DNA from: Streptomyces niphimycinicus
Lineage (GTDB): Bacteria; Actinomycetota; Actinomycetes; Streptomycetales; Streptomycetaceae
Direction of reading: 5' to 3'
DNA length: 39,368 nt
Assembly: GCF_018883605.1 (NCBI RefSeq)
Contig: NZ_JAHLEM010000169.1
Location: 1-39,368, forward strand
Positions 25,041 to 34,140 of the stretch are shown piece by piece (position 1 is the first letter of the stretch; each line of letters opens with the position of its first letter). Below the pieces are notes generated by a model, which was given only the letters and a program-made list of their open reading frames with translations, did not search any database and had not been told where the DNA came from. The position numbers were made by a program, and so were the translations under genes.

Positions 25041-26237
25041 TCAGAAGGGCAGGGTGAACGGGGGGTGCTCGCCCTTGAGGAAGTAGTCCCCGACCTCGTG
25101 GAGCCGGTGGGCGACGGGGTCGTAGAGGGTATGGGTGCGCGCGTTGCGCCAGAAGCGGTCGAATCCGTAGGCGGAGGAGGCGGAGCGCGCCCCGACGACA
25201 TCCAGGGCGCGCGCGGTCGCGTCATGGGCGGCCCGGGAGGCGGCGGCCTCGGCCGCGGCGGCGAGCACGGTGATCTCGGCGCATTCGTCGTCGGTCAGGT
25301 CCTCGCCCCGCGCCAGCCCGCCGTCCAGGGCCTCCAGCGCCTGGTCGGCGAGGGCGGCGGCGGAGAGCGTGGCGAGAGTGAGCTCCCCGTAGGTGGTCAG
25401 CGCGTACGGATCGCGCGGGGAGGTGTGGGGCCAGGGCGCGTGCACCGCCCTGGTGTACTCGCGGGCCTCGGCGAGCACCCCCTGCGCGATCCCGAGACAG
25501 ATCTGCGCCGAGACCAGGCGCCCGGTCGGCGTGGCCAGACCGCTGAAGGGCGACGGGGTGTCCTCCTCCCAGGAGAGCGGGCCGAGCACCGCACCGTCCT
25601 CGACCGGCACCGCGTCGAACTCCACGCTGCCGCCGGCCGCCAGCCGCTGCCCGAAGGTGTCCCCGTCGTCGCCGCCGCACACCACACCCGGATCGGCGGT
25701 GTCGACGAGCACGGCCAGCGGTTCTCCGGTGTCGGCGTGGGTGGCGCGGACGGCCAGCCGGTCGGCGACCAGGACGCCGGTGGCGTACCCCTGGCGTCCG
25801 TTCACCACCCGGCCGTCCCTCCCGGCGGTGAGCGTCAGCCGTGGCTCGCGGGCGGCCAGCCCGCCGCCCCAGCACCACTGCCCCGCCGCCGACTCCCGCT
25901 CCAGCCGGGCGGCCGGATCGGCCCCGCCGAGGAAGCGGGCACTGAAGGACAGCAGGTAGTGGCAGCCGAGCACCTGGCCGATCGCGCCATCGGCCGCGGC
26001 GATCTTCCGCACCACGGCGCAGGCCGTGGGCCAGCCCGCACCCCCGCCCCCGCGCTCGGCGGGGATCAGCAGTGTGAGCAGCCCCGCTTCGCGCAACCGG
26101 GCGACCTCGTCGTACGGCGTCTTGCCGGCCTGGTCGCGGATGACCGCGTCCGTGGCGAGGTCGTCCGCCGCCTCGCCGGCGATCCGCAGCCACCAGGCGC
26201 GGTCGGGCGCTTCGGCCACCGCATCCACCACCGTCAC
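25041..26237 (-). CDS. Acyl-CoA-dehydrogenase-fold flavoprotein of the DszC/SfnB type
   Basis: A 398-residue protein with the acyl-CoA dehydrogenase fold: N-terminal helical domain to about 120, middle beta domain (CWGGGLAAREPRLTL, VNGRQGYATGV) and C-terminal four-helix domain. The C-terminus RNARTHTLYDPVAHRLHEVGDYFL is the signature of FMN-dependent monooxygenases of the DszC/SfnB group, which oxidise organosulfur compounds such as dibenzothiophene or dimethyl sulfone derivatives, rather than of beta-oxidation enzymes. GTG 26237 follows GGAGGGGAG. The partner Rrf2 gene and the palindromic operator upstream support a sulfur-starvation role (inference). No flavin reductase is in the window. 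Confidence 0.85.
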   Translation of the reverse strand: MTVVDAVAEAPDRAWWLRIAGEAADDLATDAVIRDQAGKTPYDEVARLREAGLLTLLIPAERGGGGAGWPTACAVVRKIAAADGAIGQVLGCHYLLSFSARFLGGADPAARLERESAAGQWCWGGGLAAREPRLTLTAGRDGRVVNGRQGYATGVLVADRLAVRATHADTGEPLAVLVDTADPGVVCGGDDGDTFGQRLAAGGSVEFDAVPVEDGAVLGPLSWEEDTPSPFSGLATPTGRLVSAQICLGIAQGVLAEAREYTRAVHAPWPHTSPRDPYALTTYGELTLATLSAAALADQALEALDGGLARGEDLTDDECAEITVLAAAAEAAASRAAHDATARALDVVGARSASSAYGFDRFWRNARTHTLYDPVAHRLHEVGDYFLKGEHPPFTLPF

Positions 26238-26270
26238 GCCCGCTCCCCTCCATCCGGCCGGACTTCATCA

Positions 26271-26302
26271 TTCCCTATTTTTCCAGTAGGGAAAATAGGG
26301 AA
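26271..26302. promoter_or_regulatory. Palindromic operator with three half-sites upstream of the flavoprotein-rrf2 operon
   Basis: TTCCCTA (26271-26277), TAGGGAA (26287-26293) and TAGGGAA (26296-26302) lie in an A/T-rich island 33-65 bases upstream of the GTG at 26237. The first and second, or first and third, form inverted repeats. The position and symmetry fit binding by the co-transcribed Rrf2 dimer. The same intergenic region is shared with the divergent signalling gene at 26394. Confidence 0.6.
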
Positions 26303-26393
26303 CTTGGCCACGGGCGTCCACTGAGTGATGTCCGGCATATGCCAGTGCTACGTTTGTTCGAGAATGCCCTATTCCATGAGGTGAGGTCCGGGG

Positions 26394-29381
26394 ATGGAGG
26401 AGCGGCGCGAAACAGACGCGGTGGGGCGCTCCCACTCATGGGGCGATGAACGGCTTTCCCTGCTCTCGACGGTGGGCGCCGCGCTGGGCGACCGTGAGGC
26501 GCTCCAGCACGCCCTGGACCAGGCGGTCTCCGAGCTGGGCGGACTCGCGGGGCTGATGCACTGGTCCTGCGGCCCGGCCGGCAGCCGTACGCTGCGCCTG
26601 GTCCTGGCCAGCGGGCTGCCGCCGGCCGCCCTCGGGGGCTGGGAGGAGATCCGCCAGGACGAGGCCCCGCTCGCCCCGGCCCGGGCCGTGCGGGACGGCC
26701 GGTTCGTATGGCTGCCGGCGGCCGGGGAGATCTTCGGGCCCGGGGCGACCGGCCGCGCCTCCGCCGGGACCCTGCCGGCGGCGACCACGGTGGCATCCGT
26801 TCCGCTGACCGGGACGGACGGCCCGGTGGGCGCGCTGTCCGTCCTCACCGGCCCCCGGGAGCCGACCCCGGAACAGGCCGCCTTCCTCGAGGCGGTGGGA
26901 CGCTGGACGGAGCACCGTCTCTCACACGCGACGGGCAGGATCGGCGACTGCGACGAACACCCCTGGTGGCACCAGCGGCCGGGCGGCTCGGTGCTCCAGC
27001 AGTCCCTGGAAGCGGTCAACGTCGGCTCCTGGGAATGGGGCATCCGCACCGGTGACATGTGGTGGGACCAAGCGGGCCTGACGCTCCTCGGCATCCCCCG
27101 CGGCTACGAGCGGCGGATCGAGAGCTGGATCGACCTGATCCACCCCGAGGACATGCCGCGGGTGATGGCCGCCACCGAGAAGTCGCTCCGTGAGCGGAGC
27201 GGATACGAGGCCGAGTACCGGGTCCGCCGCCCCGACGGGACCAGCGGGTGGGTGCAGAGCCGCGCCCATCTCGAGTTCGACGAGAACGGCGAGCCCGTCC
27301 GCATGATCGGGAGGGTCTGGGACACCACCGAAAGCCGGATGGCCCGGGAGTCGGTGGGGCAGGCGCTGCGGTACATGAGCGACGCGTTCTTCGCGGTGAA
27401 CCAGGACTGGCGGATCACCTTCCTCAATGTCGAGGCCGAGCGCCTGGTCGGCCCGGCCGCGGAGGTGCTCGGCAGGCCGCTCTGGGAGGGCCCCGCGGGC
27501 ACGGTCCCCGAACTGGAGGAGCGCTGCCGGCGCGCCGCCGCCGATGGGAGGCCGGCCGGGTTCGACATCCAGTGGCCCACCGATGACCGCTGGTACCACA
27601 TCCGGCTGGTCTCCGTGCCCGATGGACTGACGGCCTATCTCACCGATGCGACCGAGCGCCGTTCCCAGGCCGCGCGGCGTGCGGAGGCCGAGCGCGCCGG
27701 TGCCGAACAGGCCGCCAGGATCAGCGAGTTGGCTGGCGCGCTGGCCGACGCGGTGACCACCCAGGACGTCGTCCAGGTCGTCGCCGCACAGGTGCTGCCG
27801 CCGTTCGGCGCCTCGGGTCTGCTGGTGCTGTTCCTGGAAGGCGGCAGACTGAACGTGGCGGGCTCCGTGGGCTATCCCCGCGCCTTCCTCCGCAGGATCG
27901 ACGGGGTCCCGGCCTTCGGGGGCTACCGTCTGCTCAACGAAGTGCTCGGCTCTCGGCGGCCGTTCTTCATCTCCTCGACCGAGGAGTATGTGCGGCTCTT
28001 CCCCGATCTGTCCGGCAGTCCCGCGCTGGCCCGGAAGAACGCCTGGGCCGTGCTTCCCCTGATCGCCTCGGGCAACGCCATCGGCACCTGCACCGTCTCC
28101 TTCGACGAGCCCCGCCACCTCTCCGCCGATGAGCGCACCCTGCTCACCGCCCTCAGCGGGATGGTCGCGCAGGCGCTGGCCCGGGCCCGCCTCTACGACG
28201 CCGAGCATGCCCGCGCCCAGGCGCTCCAGCGTGGTCTGCTGCCCCAGGCCCTGCCCTCTCCGGCCGCCCTCACCCCCGCCGTCCGCTATCTGCCCGCCAG
28301 CAGCGGCACGGACGTCGGCGGCGACTGGTACGACGTCATTCCGCTGTCCGCGGAGCGGGTGGCCGTCGTCATCGGCGATGTGATGGGCCACGGTCTGGCC
28401 GAGGCCGCCACGATGGGGCGGCTGCGCACCGCCGTGCACACGCTCGCCAACCTGGAACTGCCTCCCGAGGAGGTCCTGGCCCATCTGAACGAGGTCGTCA
28501 GCGATCTGGGCGACGACTCCTTCGCCACCTGTCTGTACGCGGTGTACGACCCCATCTCGGGGTGGTGCTCCCTCGCCCGCGCCGGTCATCCCCCGCCCCT
28601 GATCGTGCGCCCCGACGGGGGCGTGGAATGCCTCGACCCGACGCCCGATCCGCCGCTGGGCGCCGCCGAGCCCCCGTTCTCCACCGTGGATCTCCAGTTG
28701 CCCGACGGCAGTCTGCTGGTGCTGTTCACCGACGGGCTGGTGGAGTCCGCGGCGCGCGATATCGACACCGGCATCGCCGAGTGCACCCAGGTGCTCACCA
28801 GCGAGTACGGCCGGCTGCTCACCTGTCCGCCGCGCCGTCCGCGCACCAATGGCCGGGGGGCGGGCGGTGAGCACGGCGAGGACCGCGACCGGCTCGACCG
28901 GCTCTGTGACCTCCTGGTCGGGACCATGCTGCCCGCCCAGCGGCTGACCGCCGACGACACCGCCCTGCTGATCGCCCGGCTCCACGGACTGCCCGCCGGG
29001 AACACCGCCGGGTGGCCGCTGCCGGAGGGCCCGGTGGCCGCCGGTCTCGCCCGCGCCCATGTCCGCGAACAGCTCGCGGCATGGGATCTCGACGATCTCG
29101 TCATGACCACCGAACTGCTGGTGAGCGAGCTCGTCGCCAATGTCGTGCGGCACGCGAGGGGCCCGACCCGGCTCCGGCTGATCCGTGGCAATTCGCTGAT
29201 CTGCGAGGTCTCGGACGCCAGCGCCACCACTCCCCGGATCCGCCGGGCCGCCGAGACGGACGAGGGCGGGCGGGGGCTGCAACTGGTCTCCGCGCTCTCG
29301 CAGCGCTGGGGGACCCGCTACACCGCCGAGGGCAAGTGCATCTGGACGGAACAGCCCATCGTGTACGGCGGCGCGGTGTAG
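26394..29381 (+). CDS. GAF-PAS-PAS-GAF-SpoIIE phosphatase-HATPase signalling protein
   Basis: A 995-residue soluble multidomain regulator. Order by residue: GAF-like (about 20-170), PAS of the PAS_3 type (about 205-315, WEWGIRTGDMWWD... WVQSRAHLEFDENGEP), a second PAS (about 322-425), GAF (about 440-600), SpoIIE/PP2C phosphatase (about 630-860; metal-binding GGDWYD near 641, GDVMGHG, LVLFTDGLVE) and a C-terminal anti-sigma-type HATPase (about 875-990; ELLVSELVANVVRHA and GGRGLQL). Streptomyces uses such phosphatases and RsbW-like kinases in partner switching with anti-sigma antagonists. Having both on one chain suggests it can both phosphorylate and dephosphorylate an STAS partner (inference). 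No STAS gene or sigma factor is adjacent. It stops 17 bases from the convergent SDR gene. Confidence 0.92.
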   Translation: MEERRETDAVGRSHSWGDERLSLLSTVGAALGDREALQHALDQAVSELGGLAGLMHWSCGPAGSRTLRLVLASGLPPAALGGWEEIRQDEAPLAPARAVRDGRFVWLPAAGEIFGPGATGRASAGTLPAATTVASVPLTGTDGPVGALSVLTGPREPTPEQAAFLEAVGRWTEHRLSHATGRIGDCDEHPWWHQRPGGSVLQQSLEAVNVGSWEWGIRTGDMWWDQAGLTLLGIPRGYERRIESWIDLIHPEDMPRVMAATEKSLRERSGYEAEYRVRRPDGTSGWVQSRAHLEFDENGEPVRMIGRVWDTTESRMARESVGQALRYMSDAFFAVNQDWRITFLNVEAERLVGPAAEVLGRPLWEGPAGTVPELEERCRRAAADGRPAGFDIQWPTDDRWYHIRLVSVPDGLTAYLTDATERRSQAARRAEAERAGAEQAARISELAGALADAVTTQDVVQVVAAQVLPPFGASGLLVLFLEGGRLNVAGSVGYPRAFLRRIDGVPAFGGYRLLNEVLGSRRPFFISSTEEYVRLFPDLSGSPALARKNAWAVLPLIASGNAIGTCTVSFDEPRHLSADERTLLTALSGMVAQALARARLYDAEHARAQALQRGLLPQALPSPAALTPAVRYLPASSGTDVGGDWYDVIPLSAERVAVVIGDVMGHGLAEAATMGRLRTAVHTLANLELPPEEVLAHLNEVVSDLGDDSFATCLYAVYDPISGWCSLARAGHPPPLIVRPDGGVECLDPTPDPPLGAAEPPFSTVDLQLPDGSLLVLFTDGLVESAARDIDTGIAECTQVLTSEYGRLLTCPPRRPRTNGRGAGGEHGEDRDRLDRLCDLLVGTMLPAQRLTADDTALLIARLHGLPAGNTAGWPLPEGPVAAGLARAHVREQLAAWDLDDLVMTTELLVSELVANVVRHARGPTRLRLIRGNSLICEVSDASATTPRIRRAAETDEGGRGLQLVSALSQRWGTRYTAEGKCIWTEQPIVYGGAV

Positions 29382-29398
29382 AAGTCCATCGGCCCGCG

Positions 29399-30139
29399 TC
29401 AGCCGATGGCGGGCTCGCCGCCCCGGGCCTCCAGGATGGCGCCGGTGATATAGCTCGCCCGCGAGGAGACCAGGAACAGCACGGCTTCGGCGAGTTCCTC
29501 GGGCGTCGCGGGTCGGTCCAGGACCGTGGCCCGCGCCACGGTCCTGAGGGCCTCCTCCCCCATCTCGGCGGTGCCCGGCGTACGGACCGGGCCTGAACGG
29601 ACGGCGTTGACGCGCACTCCCCGGCCGCCGAACTCATCGGCCCACACCCGGGTCAGCAGCTCCAGCGCGGCCTTGGATGCGCCGTACGCCCCGGCGTTGC
29701 GGGCGGGGCCACCGGCGGCGATGGTGCTGAGGTTGACGATGGCCCCGTGGCCCCGAGCCGCCATCCCCGGTGCGAGCCGCCCGACCAGCAGAAGCGGTGC
29801 GCGGACATTGATGGCCATATGGACGTCGAACATCTCGGACGAGGTCCCGGCGGTATCCGCGAACCGGTAGACACCAGCGTTGTTGACCAGGACCTCCACC
29901 TCTCCCGCCTCGTCGGCCAGCCGCCGCACATCGTCGGCCTCGGCGAGATCCGCCGCCACGAACCTGGCCGTGGCCCCCGCCGCGGACACCTCCTCGACCA
30001 CCTCCGCACCCCGCCGCGCGTCCCGGCCGTGCACGACGACCTCGGCCCCCAGCGCCGCCAGGCCCAGCGCCACGGCGCGGCCGATCCCCGCCGTGGCTCC
30101 CGTGACCAGGGCCGTGGCTCCGGACAGCTCACCACTCAT
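29399..30139 (-). CDS. Short-chain dehydrogenase/reductase (classical SDR)
   Basis: A 246-residue classical SDR. Cofactor motif TGATAGIG (13-20), NNAG (86-89), catalytic Asn111, Ser138, Tyr152 and Lys156 (YGASK) are all present. His38-Gly-Arg39 after strand 2 (VVVHGRD) suggests NADP preference. The C-terminal SRASYITGAILEARGG closes the substrate pocket. ATG 30139 (MSGELSG) is preferred to 30154 because GAGGAG lies 7 bases upstream. The substrate is unknown; it stands alone and converges on the SpoIIE-type gene. Confidence 0.9.
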   Translation of the reverse strand: MSGELSGATALVTGATAGIGRAVALGLAALGAEVVVHGRDARRGAEVVEEVSAAGATARFVAADLAEADDVRRLADEAGEVEVLVNNAGVYRFADTAGTSSEMFDVHMAINVRAPLLLVGRLAPGMAARGHGAIVNLSTIAAGGPARNAGAYGASKAALELLTRVWADEFGGRGVRVNAVRSGPVRTPGTAEMGEEALRTVARATVLDRPATPEELAEAVLFLVSSRASYITGAILEARGGEPAIG

Positions 30140-30435
30140 GCGGACACTCCTCACCGTATGCCGGACACCGATTCACACCGCACGCACCGGATGATTACCG
30201 CACCCGCCCACGCCGGGCCGGACGGCTCGCCGCCCCTGAGGCCGAACGGACGTGGCAACCCGGTGACGTGACGCCATATCCGCTGGTCCCCCCGAACCCG
30301 GACGACCACGGCCCCGGCCCCGCGGCGGACACGATCTTCCGCGTGGCGCTCGTCTTTGCTGTACTGCGGGGGTGCGGGAAACCTCGTCAACCAGCCATGT
30401 CGCCCTGGTGACCGTTCGCCAGAGGGAGTGCGGAA

Positions 30436-32169
30436 GTGACTGACACGGGAACACACGGTCGGCGGCGCAGCGCGGCCTGGTTCGGTGCGGAGGGCCGGTC
30501 CGGCATGGTCTACCGGTCCTGGATGCGCAACCAGGGCTATTCCGGGGAGGTGTTCGACGGCCGTCCGGTGATCGGCATCGCCACGACGTGGTCGGAGCTG
30601 GCGCCCTGCAACAGCCATCTTCAGCGGGTGGCGGAGTCGGTGAAGCGCGGGGTCTGGCAGGCCGGTGGCTTTCCGCTGGAGTTCCCGGCGATGGCGCTGG
30701 GCGAGACGCTGATGCGGCCCACCGCGATGCTGTACCGCAATCTGCTGGCCATGGAGGCCGAGGAGCTGATACGGGCCAATCCGCTGGATGGGGTGGTGCT
30801 GCTGTCCGGGTGTGACAAGACCACTCCCGGTCTGCTGATGGCCGCCTCCAGCGTCGATCTGCCGGCCATCATGGTCACCGGCGGGCCGATGCTCAACGGC
30901 AAGTACCGGGGCGGGGACGTGGGCTCCGGCACGCAGGTCTGGCGGTTCGAGGCCGAACTCGCGGCCGGGCGGATGACCGAGGAGGAGTGCTTCTTCGCCG
31001 AGGGCTGCATGGCCCGGTCCAACGGGCACTGCATGACCATGGGCACCGCGTCCACCATGGCGTCGATGGCCGAGGCGCTCGGTATGCAACTGCCCTATTC
31101 GGCGAGCTGGCCGGCGGTGGACTCGCGGCGGTACGAGACGGCGCAGCGCGCCGGGCAGCGGATCGTGGCCATGGTGGAGGAGGATCTGCGGCCGTCGCAG
31201 ATCATGACCCGGGCGGCGTTCGAGAACGCGATACGGGTCAACGCGGCCATCGGCGGCTCCACCAACGCGGTGATCCATCTGCTGGCCATCGCGGGGCGCC
31301 TGGGAGTGCCGCTGAGCCTGGACGACTTCGACGCGCTGGCCCGGGAGGTGCCCACACTGGTCGATCTCCAGCCCTCCGGACGGTTCCTGATGGAGGACTT
31401 CTGCTACGCCGGGGGCCTGCCGGTGGTGATGCGCGAGCTGGGCGGGCTGCTCCACACGGAGGCGGCCACGGTGAACGGGCGCACGGTGGCGGAGAACGTC
31501 GGCGACGCCGAGTGCTGGAACCGTGAGGTGATCCGGACACTGGACGACCCGTTCCAGGAAGCGGGCACCGGCACCGCGGTGCTCCGCGGCAATCTCGCGC
31601 CGAACGGCGCGGTGATCAAACAGTCCGCCGCCTCCCGCCACCTGCTGCAACACCGCGGCCGGGCCCTGGTGTTCGACACACCGGAGGACTACATCGCCGT
31701 TCACGCCGATGAGGACCTGCCGGTGGACGAGGACACCGTGCTGGTGATCCGGGGCAGCGGCCCGCGTGGCTACCCGGGCATGCCCGAGGTCTCCAATGTG
31801 GTGCTGCCGCCCAAGTTGCTGCGCAAGGGCGTCGAGGACATGGTGCGGATATGTGACGGCCGGATGTCCGGCACCGGCTTCGGCACCGTGGTGCTCCATG
31901 TGGCCCCCGAGTCCGCGGTCGGCGGCCCGCTGGCGCTGGTGCGCGATGGCGACTGGATCACCCTGGACGTCCCGGCGCGTGCGCTCATCCTGGAGGTGGC
32001 CGAGGAGGAGCTGGAGCGCCGACGGGCCGCCTGGCAGCCCCCGCCGCCGGTCGCCGCCCGGGGCTGGAGCAGGCTCTACACCGAGCATGTGCTCCAGGCG
32101 GACCAGGGGCTGGACCTGGACTTCCTGGTCGGCTCCAGCGGACACGAGGTGCCCCGCGAGTCCCACTGA
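30436..32169 (+). CDS. IlvD/Edd family dehydratase, pentonate (arabonate/xylonate) type
   Basis: A 577-residue Fe-S dehydratase. Cluster cysteines Cys58 (APCNSH), Cys126 (SGCDKTTP) and Cys199 (NGHCMTMGTAS) match the three cysteines of characterised sugar-acid dehydratases; length and N-terminus (RRSAAWFGAEGRSGMVYRSWM) fit the arabonate/xylonate branch more than branched-chain dihydroxy-acid dehydratase. It would convert a pentonate to its 2-keto-3-deoxy acid. GTG 30436 follows GGGAG at about 7 bases. The 296-base gap upstream shows no other gene or convincing palindrome. It may act in the same sugar-catabolic programme as the Gfo/Idh/MocA oxidoreductase 4 kb away, but they are not in one operon. 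Confidence 0.88.
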   Translation: MTDTGTHGRRRSAAWFGAEGRSGMVYRSWMRNQGYSGEVFDGRPVIGIATTWSELAPCNSHLQRVAESVKRGVWQAGGFPLEFPAMALGETLMRPTAMLYRNLLAMEAEELIRANPLDGVVLLSGCDKTTPGLLMAASSVDLPAIMVTGGPMLNGKYRGGDVGSGTQVWRFEAELAAGRMTEEECFFAEGCMARSNGHCMTMGTASTMASMAEALGMQLPYSASWPAVDSRRYETAQRAGQRIVAMVEEDLRPSQIMTRAAFENAIRVNAAIGGSTNAVIHLLAIAGRLGVPLSLDDFDALAREVPTLVDLQPSGRFLMEDFCYAGGLPVVMRELGGLLHTEAATVNGRTVAENVGDAECWNREVIRTLDDPFQEAGTGTAVLRGNLAPNGAVIKQSAASRHLLQHRGRALVFDTPEDYIAVHADEDLPVDEDTVLVIRGSGPRGYPGMPEVSNVVLPPKLLRKGVEDMVRICDGRMSGTGFGTVVLHVAPESAVGGPLALVRDGDWITLDVPARALILEVAEEELERRRAAWQPPPPVAARGWSRLYTEHVLQADQGLDLDFLVGSSGHEVPRESH

Positions 32170-32214
32170 CCCTCTCGCACGGCACACCGCCGACGGGCGG
32201 TCAGTTCGTTCCCC

Positions 32215-32260
32215 CGGCGGCCGTCAGTGGGCCGTACGTACGGCCCGCGCACGGCCGCCG
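32215..32260. terminator. Nested palindromic terminator between convergent genes
   Basis: Outer arms CGGCGGCCGT (32215-32224) and ACGGCCGCCG (32251-32260) pair perfectly around an inner perfect 18-bp palindrome (32229-32246). It fills the space right up to the hydrolase stop codon. The 13-base direct repeat CCGTCAGTGGGCC (32221-32233 and 32258-32270) overlaps it, the second copy including the hydrolase stop. Confidence 0.7.
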
Positions 32261-33271
32261 TCAGTGGGCCAGGAGCCTGCGCAGCCAGCGCCGCCGCGCC
32301 TCCCGTGCGTCCCGCGAGACGGCGGCCTCCGGTGCCATGCCGTCGAAGCCGTGGAAGGCACCGGACCAGACGTGCAGTTCGGCCGATCCCCCGGCCCGCC
32401 AGATGCGGCTTGCGTAGTCCACGTCCTCGTCGCGGAAGGTCTCCGCCGAGCCGACGTCGATGAACGCGGGCGGCAGTCCGGACAGATCCGTGGCACGGGC
32501 GGGCGCGGCGTACGGCGAGACGTCCTCGCCCCCGCGTGCGTCGCCGAGCAGCGCGGTCCAGCCGGCCTCGTTCGCGGCCCGGTCCCACACCCCGATCCCG
32601 ATCATCTGCCGGGCGGACGGGGTGTCGTTGCGGTCGTCCAGCATGGGACACATCAGCAACTGCCCGAACAGGGCCGGGCCGCCGCGGTCCCGGGCCAGCA
32701 GCGTGACGGCCGCGCCGAGGCCGCCACCGGCGCTGCCGCCCACGACCACGATGCGGCCCGGGTCGATGCCCAGCTCTTCGGCGTGTTCGGCGGTCCAGCG
32801 CAGCCCGGCGTAGCAGTCCTCGACCGGCCCCGGATGCCGGGTCCCCGGCGCCAGACGGTATTCGACGGACACCACGGCGAGCCGCAGTTCCTGGGCGAGG
32901 TCGAGCAACTCCGGCATACCCAGGCGGTTGTGGCCGACCGTCATGCCGCCGCCGTGGATGTGGTACAGCGCCGGTGTGGGGGTGGCCGCGTCCGCCAACC
33001 GGCAGATCAGCAGCGAGACCTCCGGCGCGTCCGCCGGGCCGGGCACGGACCGCTCCTCGACCAGGAAGGCCCCGTCGCGCTCCAGATCCTCGTTCGTCAG
33101 CGTCTCCATACCGGGCACGCCCTGGCCGTCCCCCGCCTCCGGATCCGCCCCGGATCCGCCGGGCCGCAGTATCTCGCCGATGGCCGCGAGTGGCGCGATC
33201 AGCTCCGGGTCGAACGGCGGCGGTGGCCCGAGCGGCGCCGTGGCCGCCGGGTCGGGAGAGGTGTGCGCCAT
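32261..33271 (-). CDS. HSL-family alpha/beta hydrolase (esterase/lipase)
   Basis: A 336-residue esterase of the hormone-sensitive-lipase family: oxyanion motif HGGGM (106-110), nucleophile Ser180 in GGSAGG, acid in FIDVGSAETFRDE and catalytic His in GAFHGFDG. Such enzymes hydrolyse short-chain acyl esters in the cytosol. ATG 33271 (MAHTSPDP) is preceded by GGGAG at 6 bases; the upstream extension of the open frame to 33397 would cross the terminator of the preceding gene. Acts on an unknown ester. Confidence 0.9.
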   Translation of the reverse strand: MAHTSPDPAATAPLGPPPPFDPELIAPLAAIGEILRPGGSGADPEAGDGQGVPGMETLTNEDLERDGAFLVEERSVPGPADAPEVSLLICRLADAATPTPALYHIHGGGMTVGHNRLGMPELLDLAQELRLAVVSVEYRLAPGTRHPGPVEDCYAGLRWTAEHAEELGIDPGRIVVVGGSAGGGLGAAVTLLARDRGGPALFGQLLMCPMLDDRNDTPSARQMIGIGVWDRAANEAGWTALLGDARGGEDVSPYAAPARATDLSGLPPAFIDVGSAETFRDEDVDYASRIWRAGGSAELHVWSGAFHGFDGMAPEAAVSRDAREARRRWLRRLLAH

Positions 33272-33360
33272 GGTCGGCTCCCAGGGTCGTGGTGAGGTAA
33301 ATCCCCGTCGCCGACCGCCCACTGCCCGAAGAGCGGCCGCCGCGCGGATGATCTTACCGG

Positions 33361-33401
33361 CCGGGTGGCGGCACGGCGGCCGGTTCGGCGGAGCCACCCG
33401 G
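33361..33401 (-). terminator. Hairpin downstream of the TIGR03943 gene
   Basis: CCGGGTGGC (33361-33369) pairs with GCCACCCGG (33393-33401), 4 bases after the stop codon of the minus-strand gene, with a GC-rich internal loop that can fold further. Confidence 0.55.
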
Positions 33402-33405
33402 GCGG

Positions 33406-34140
33406 TCAGCCGTTCCAGCTCTCGTCGTACGGATCGTGCGGGGCCGGGACCGGCCGGGAGCCGCTGACCTCGAGGTACGGGATGGCGCCACCGTCCACCG
33501 GGTCCTTGGTCCGCTTGCGGGTGTAGGTGCCGGTGACCTGGAGCCAGGTGTCGGGTTGCAGCACCGGCGGAATCCGTCCGATCAGCCCGATCTTGACGGG
33601 CTGGGCGTCGGCGGCGCAGCAGTTGAGGGCCATGCGGACGAGGTAGGGGGCGCCGTGGCCGTCGAGGGCGATGAAGCCGGTGACCTCGACCCTCCGGTGC
33701 TCCAGGGAGCGCCCGTGGTCGTACACCGCGCGGCCGGCGTAATCGGCCACATCGAGCTTCAGCGGATCACCGGCGGGGAGCGCGGGGAAGCCCCAGGGGC
33801 GTTGCAGCGCCGTGCCGGTGTGCATGGCGGTGTACGAGCCCAGCGCGGGCGGCGCCACCAGGATGAGGGCGAACAGCGGGAGCACGAGGAGCCAGGAGAC
33901 CCGTGGTTCCCGGTGGGAGTGGCCGTCGTCGCCCTCCTCCCGGCGCGGGTCGCCATCGGCCGTGCGCGGCCGCTCGTACCAGAGGGTGGCCACGGCCGCC
34001 GCGATCAGCACGACACCGGCCGCGAGGAGCAACGGGCGCAGCCCCGCCTTCACATAGCGCAGGCAGAGGCCGGTGAATCCGGCCCGCAACACCGCGCCGC
34101 CGATGAGGAACAGCACGATCGCCTGAGCCTTCCGGTTCAC
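33406..34140 (-). CDS. TIGR03943 family membrane protein (YcgQ-like)
   Basis: A 244-residue membrane protein with three hydrophobic helices (about 8-25, 33-55 and 82-102) separated by a charged, His-containing loop, followed by an extracytoplasmic domain with the family's conserved NCCAADAQPV motif. The two adjacent cysteines could bind metal. It always travels with a YcgR/YraQ-type permease, and the GTG start here overlaps the permease stop (GTGA), so they are co-translated. In Bacillus the pair belongs to the zinc-responsive set; I found no Zur-like box here. Function is probably accessory to the permease. Confidence 0.88.
   Translation of the reverse strand: MNRKAQAIVLFLIGGAVLRAGFTGLCLRYVKAGLRPLLLAAGVVLIAAAVATLWYERPRTADGDPRREEGDDGHSHREPRVSWLLVLPLFALILVAPPALGSYTAMHTGTALQRPWGFPALPAGDPLKLDVADYAGRAVYDHGRSLEHRRVEVTGFIALDGHGAPYLVRMALNCCAADAQPVKIGLIGRIPPVLQPDTWLQVTGTYTRKRTKDPVDGGAIPYLEVSGSRPVPAPHDPYDESWNG

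Noticed and set aside
26922..29282. A 786-codon minus-strand frame opposite the phosphatase gene
   Set aside because: No domain motifs, Gly/Arg/Gln-rich shadow composition, and the plus strand encodes a complete multidomain protein.
30151..32187. A 678-codon minus-strand frame opposite the dehydratase
   Set aside because: Shadow composition with many His, Arg and Gln; the plus strand carries all dehydratase motifs.
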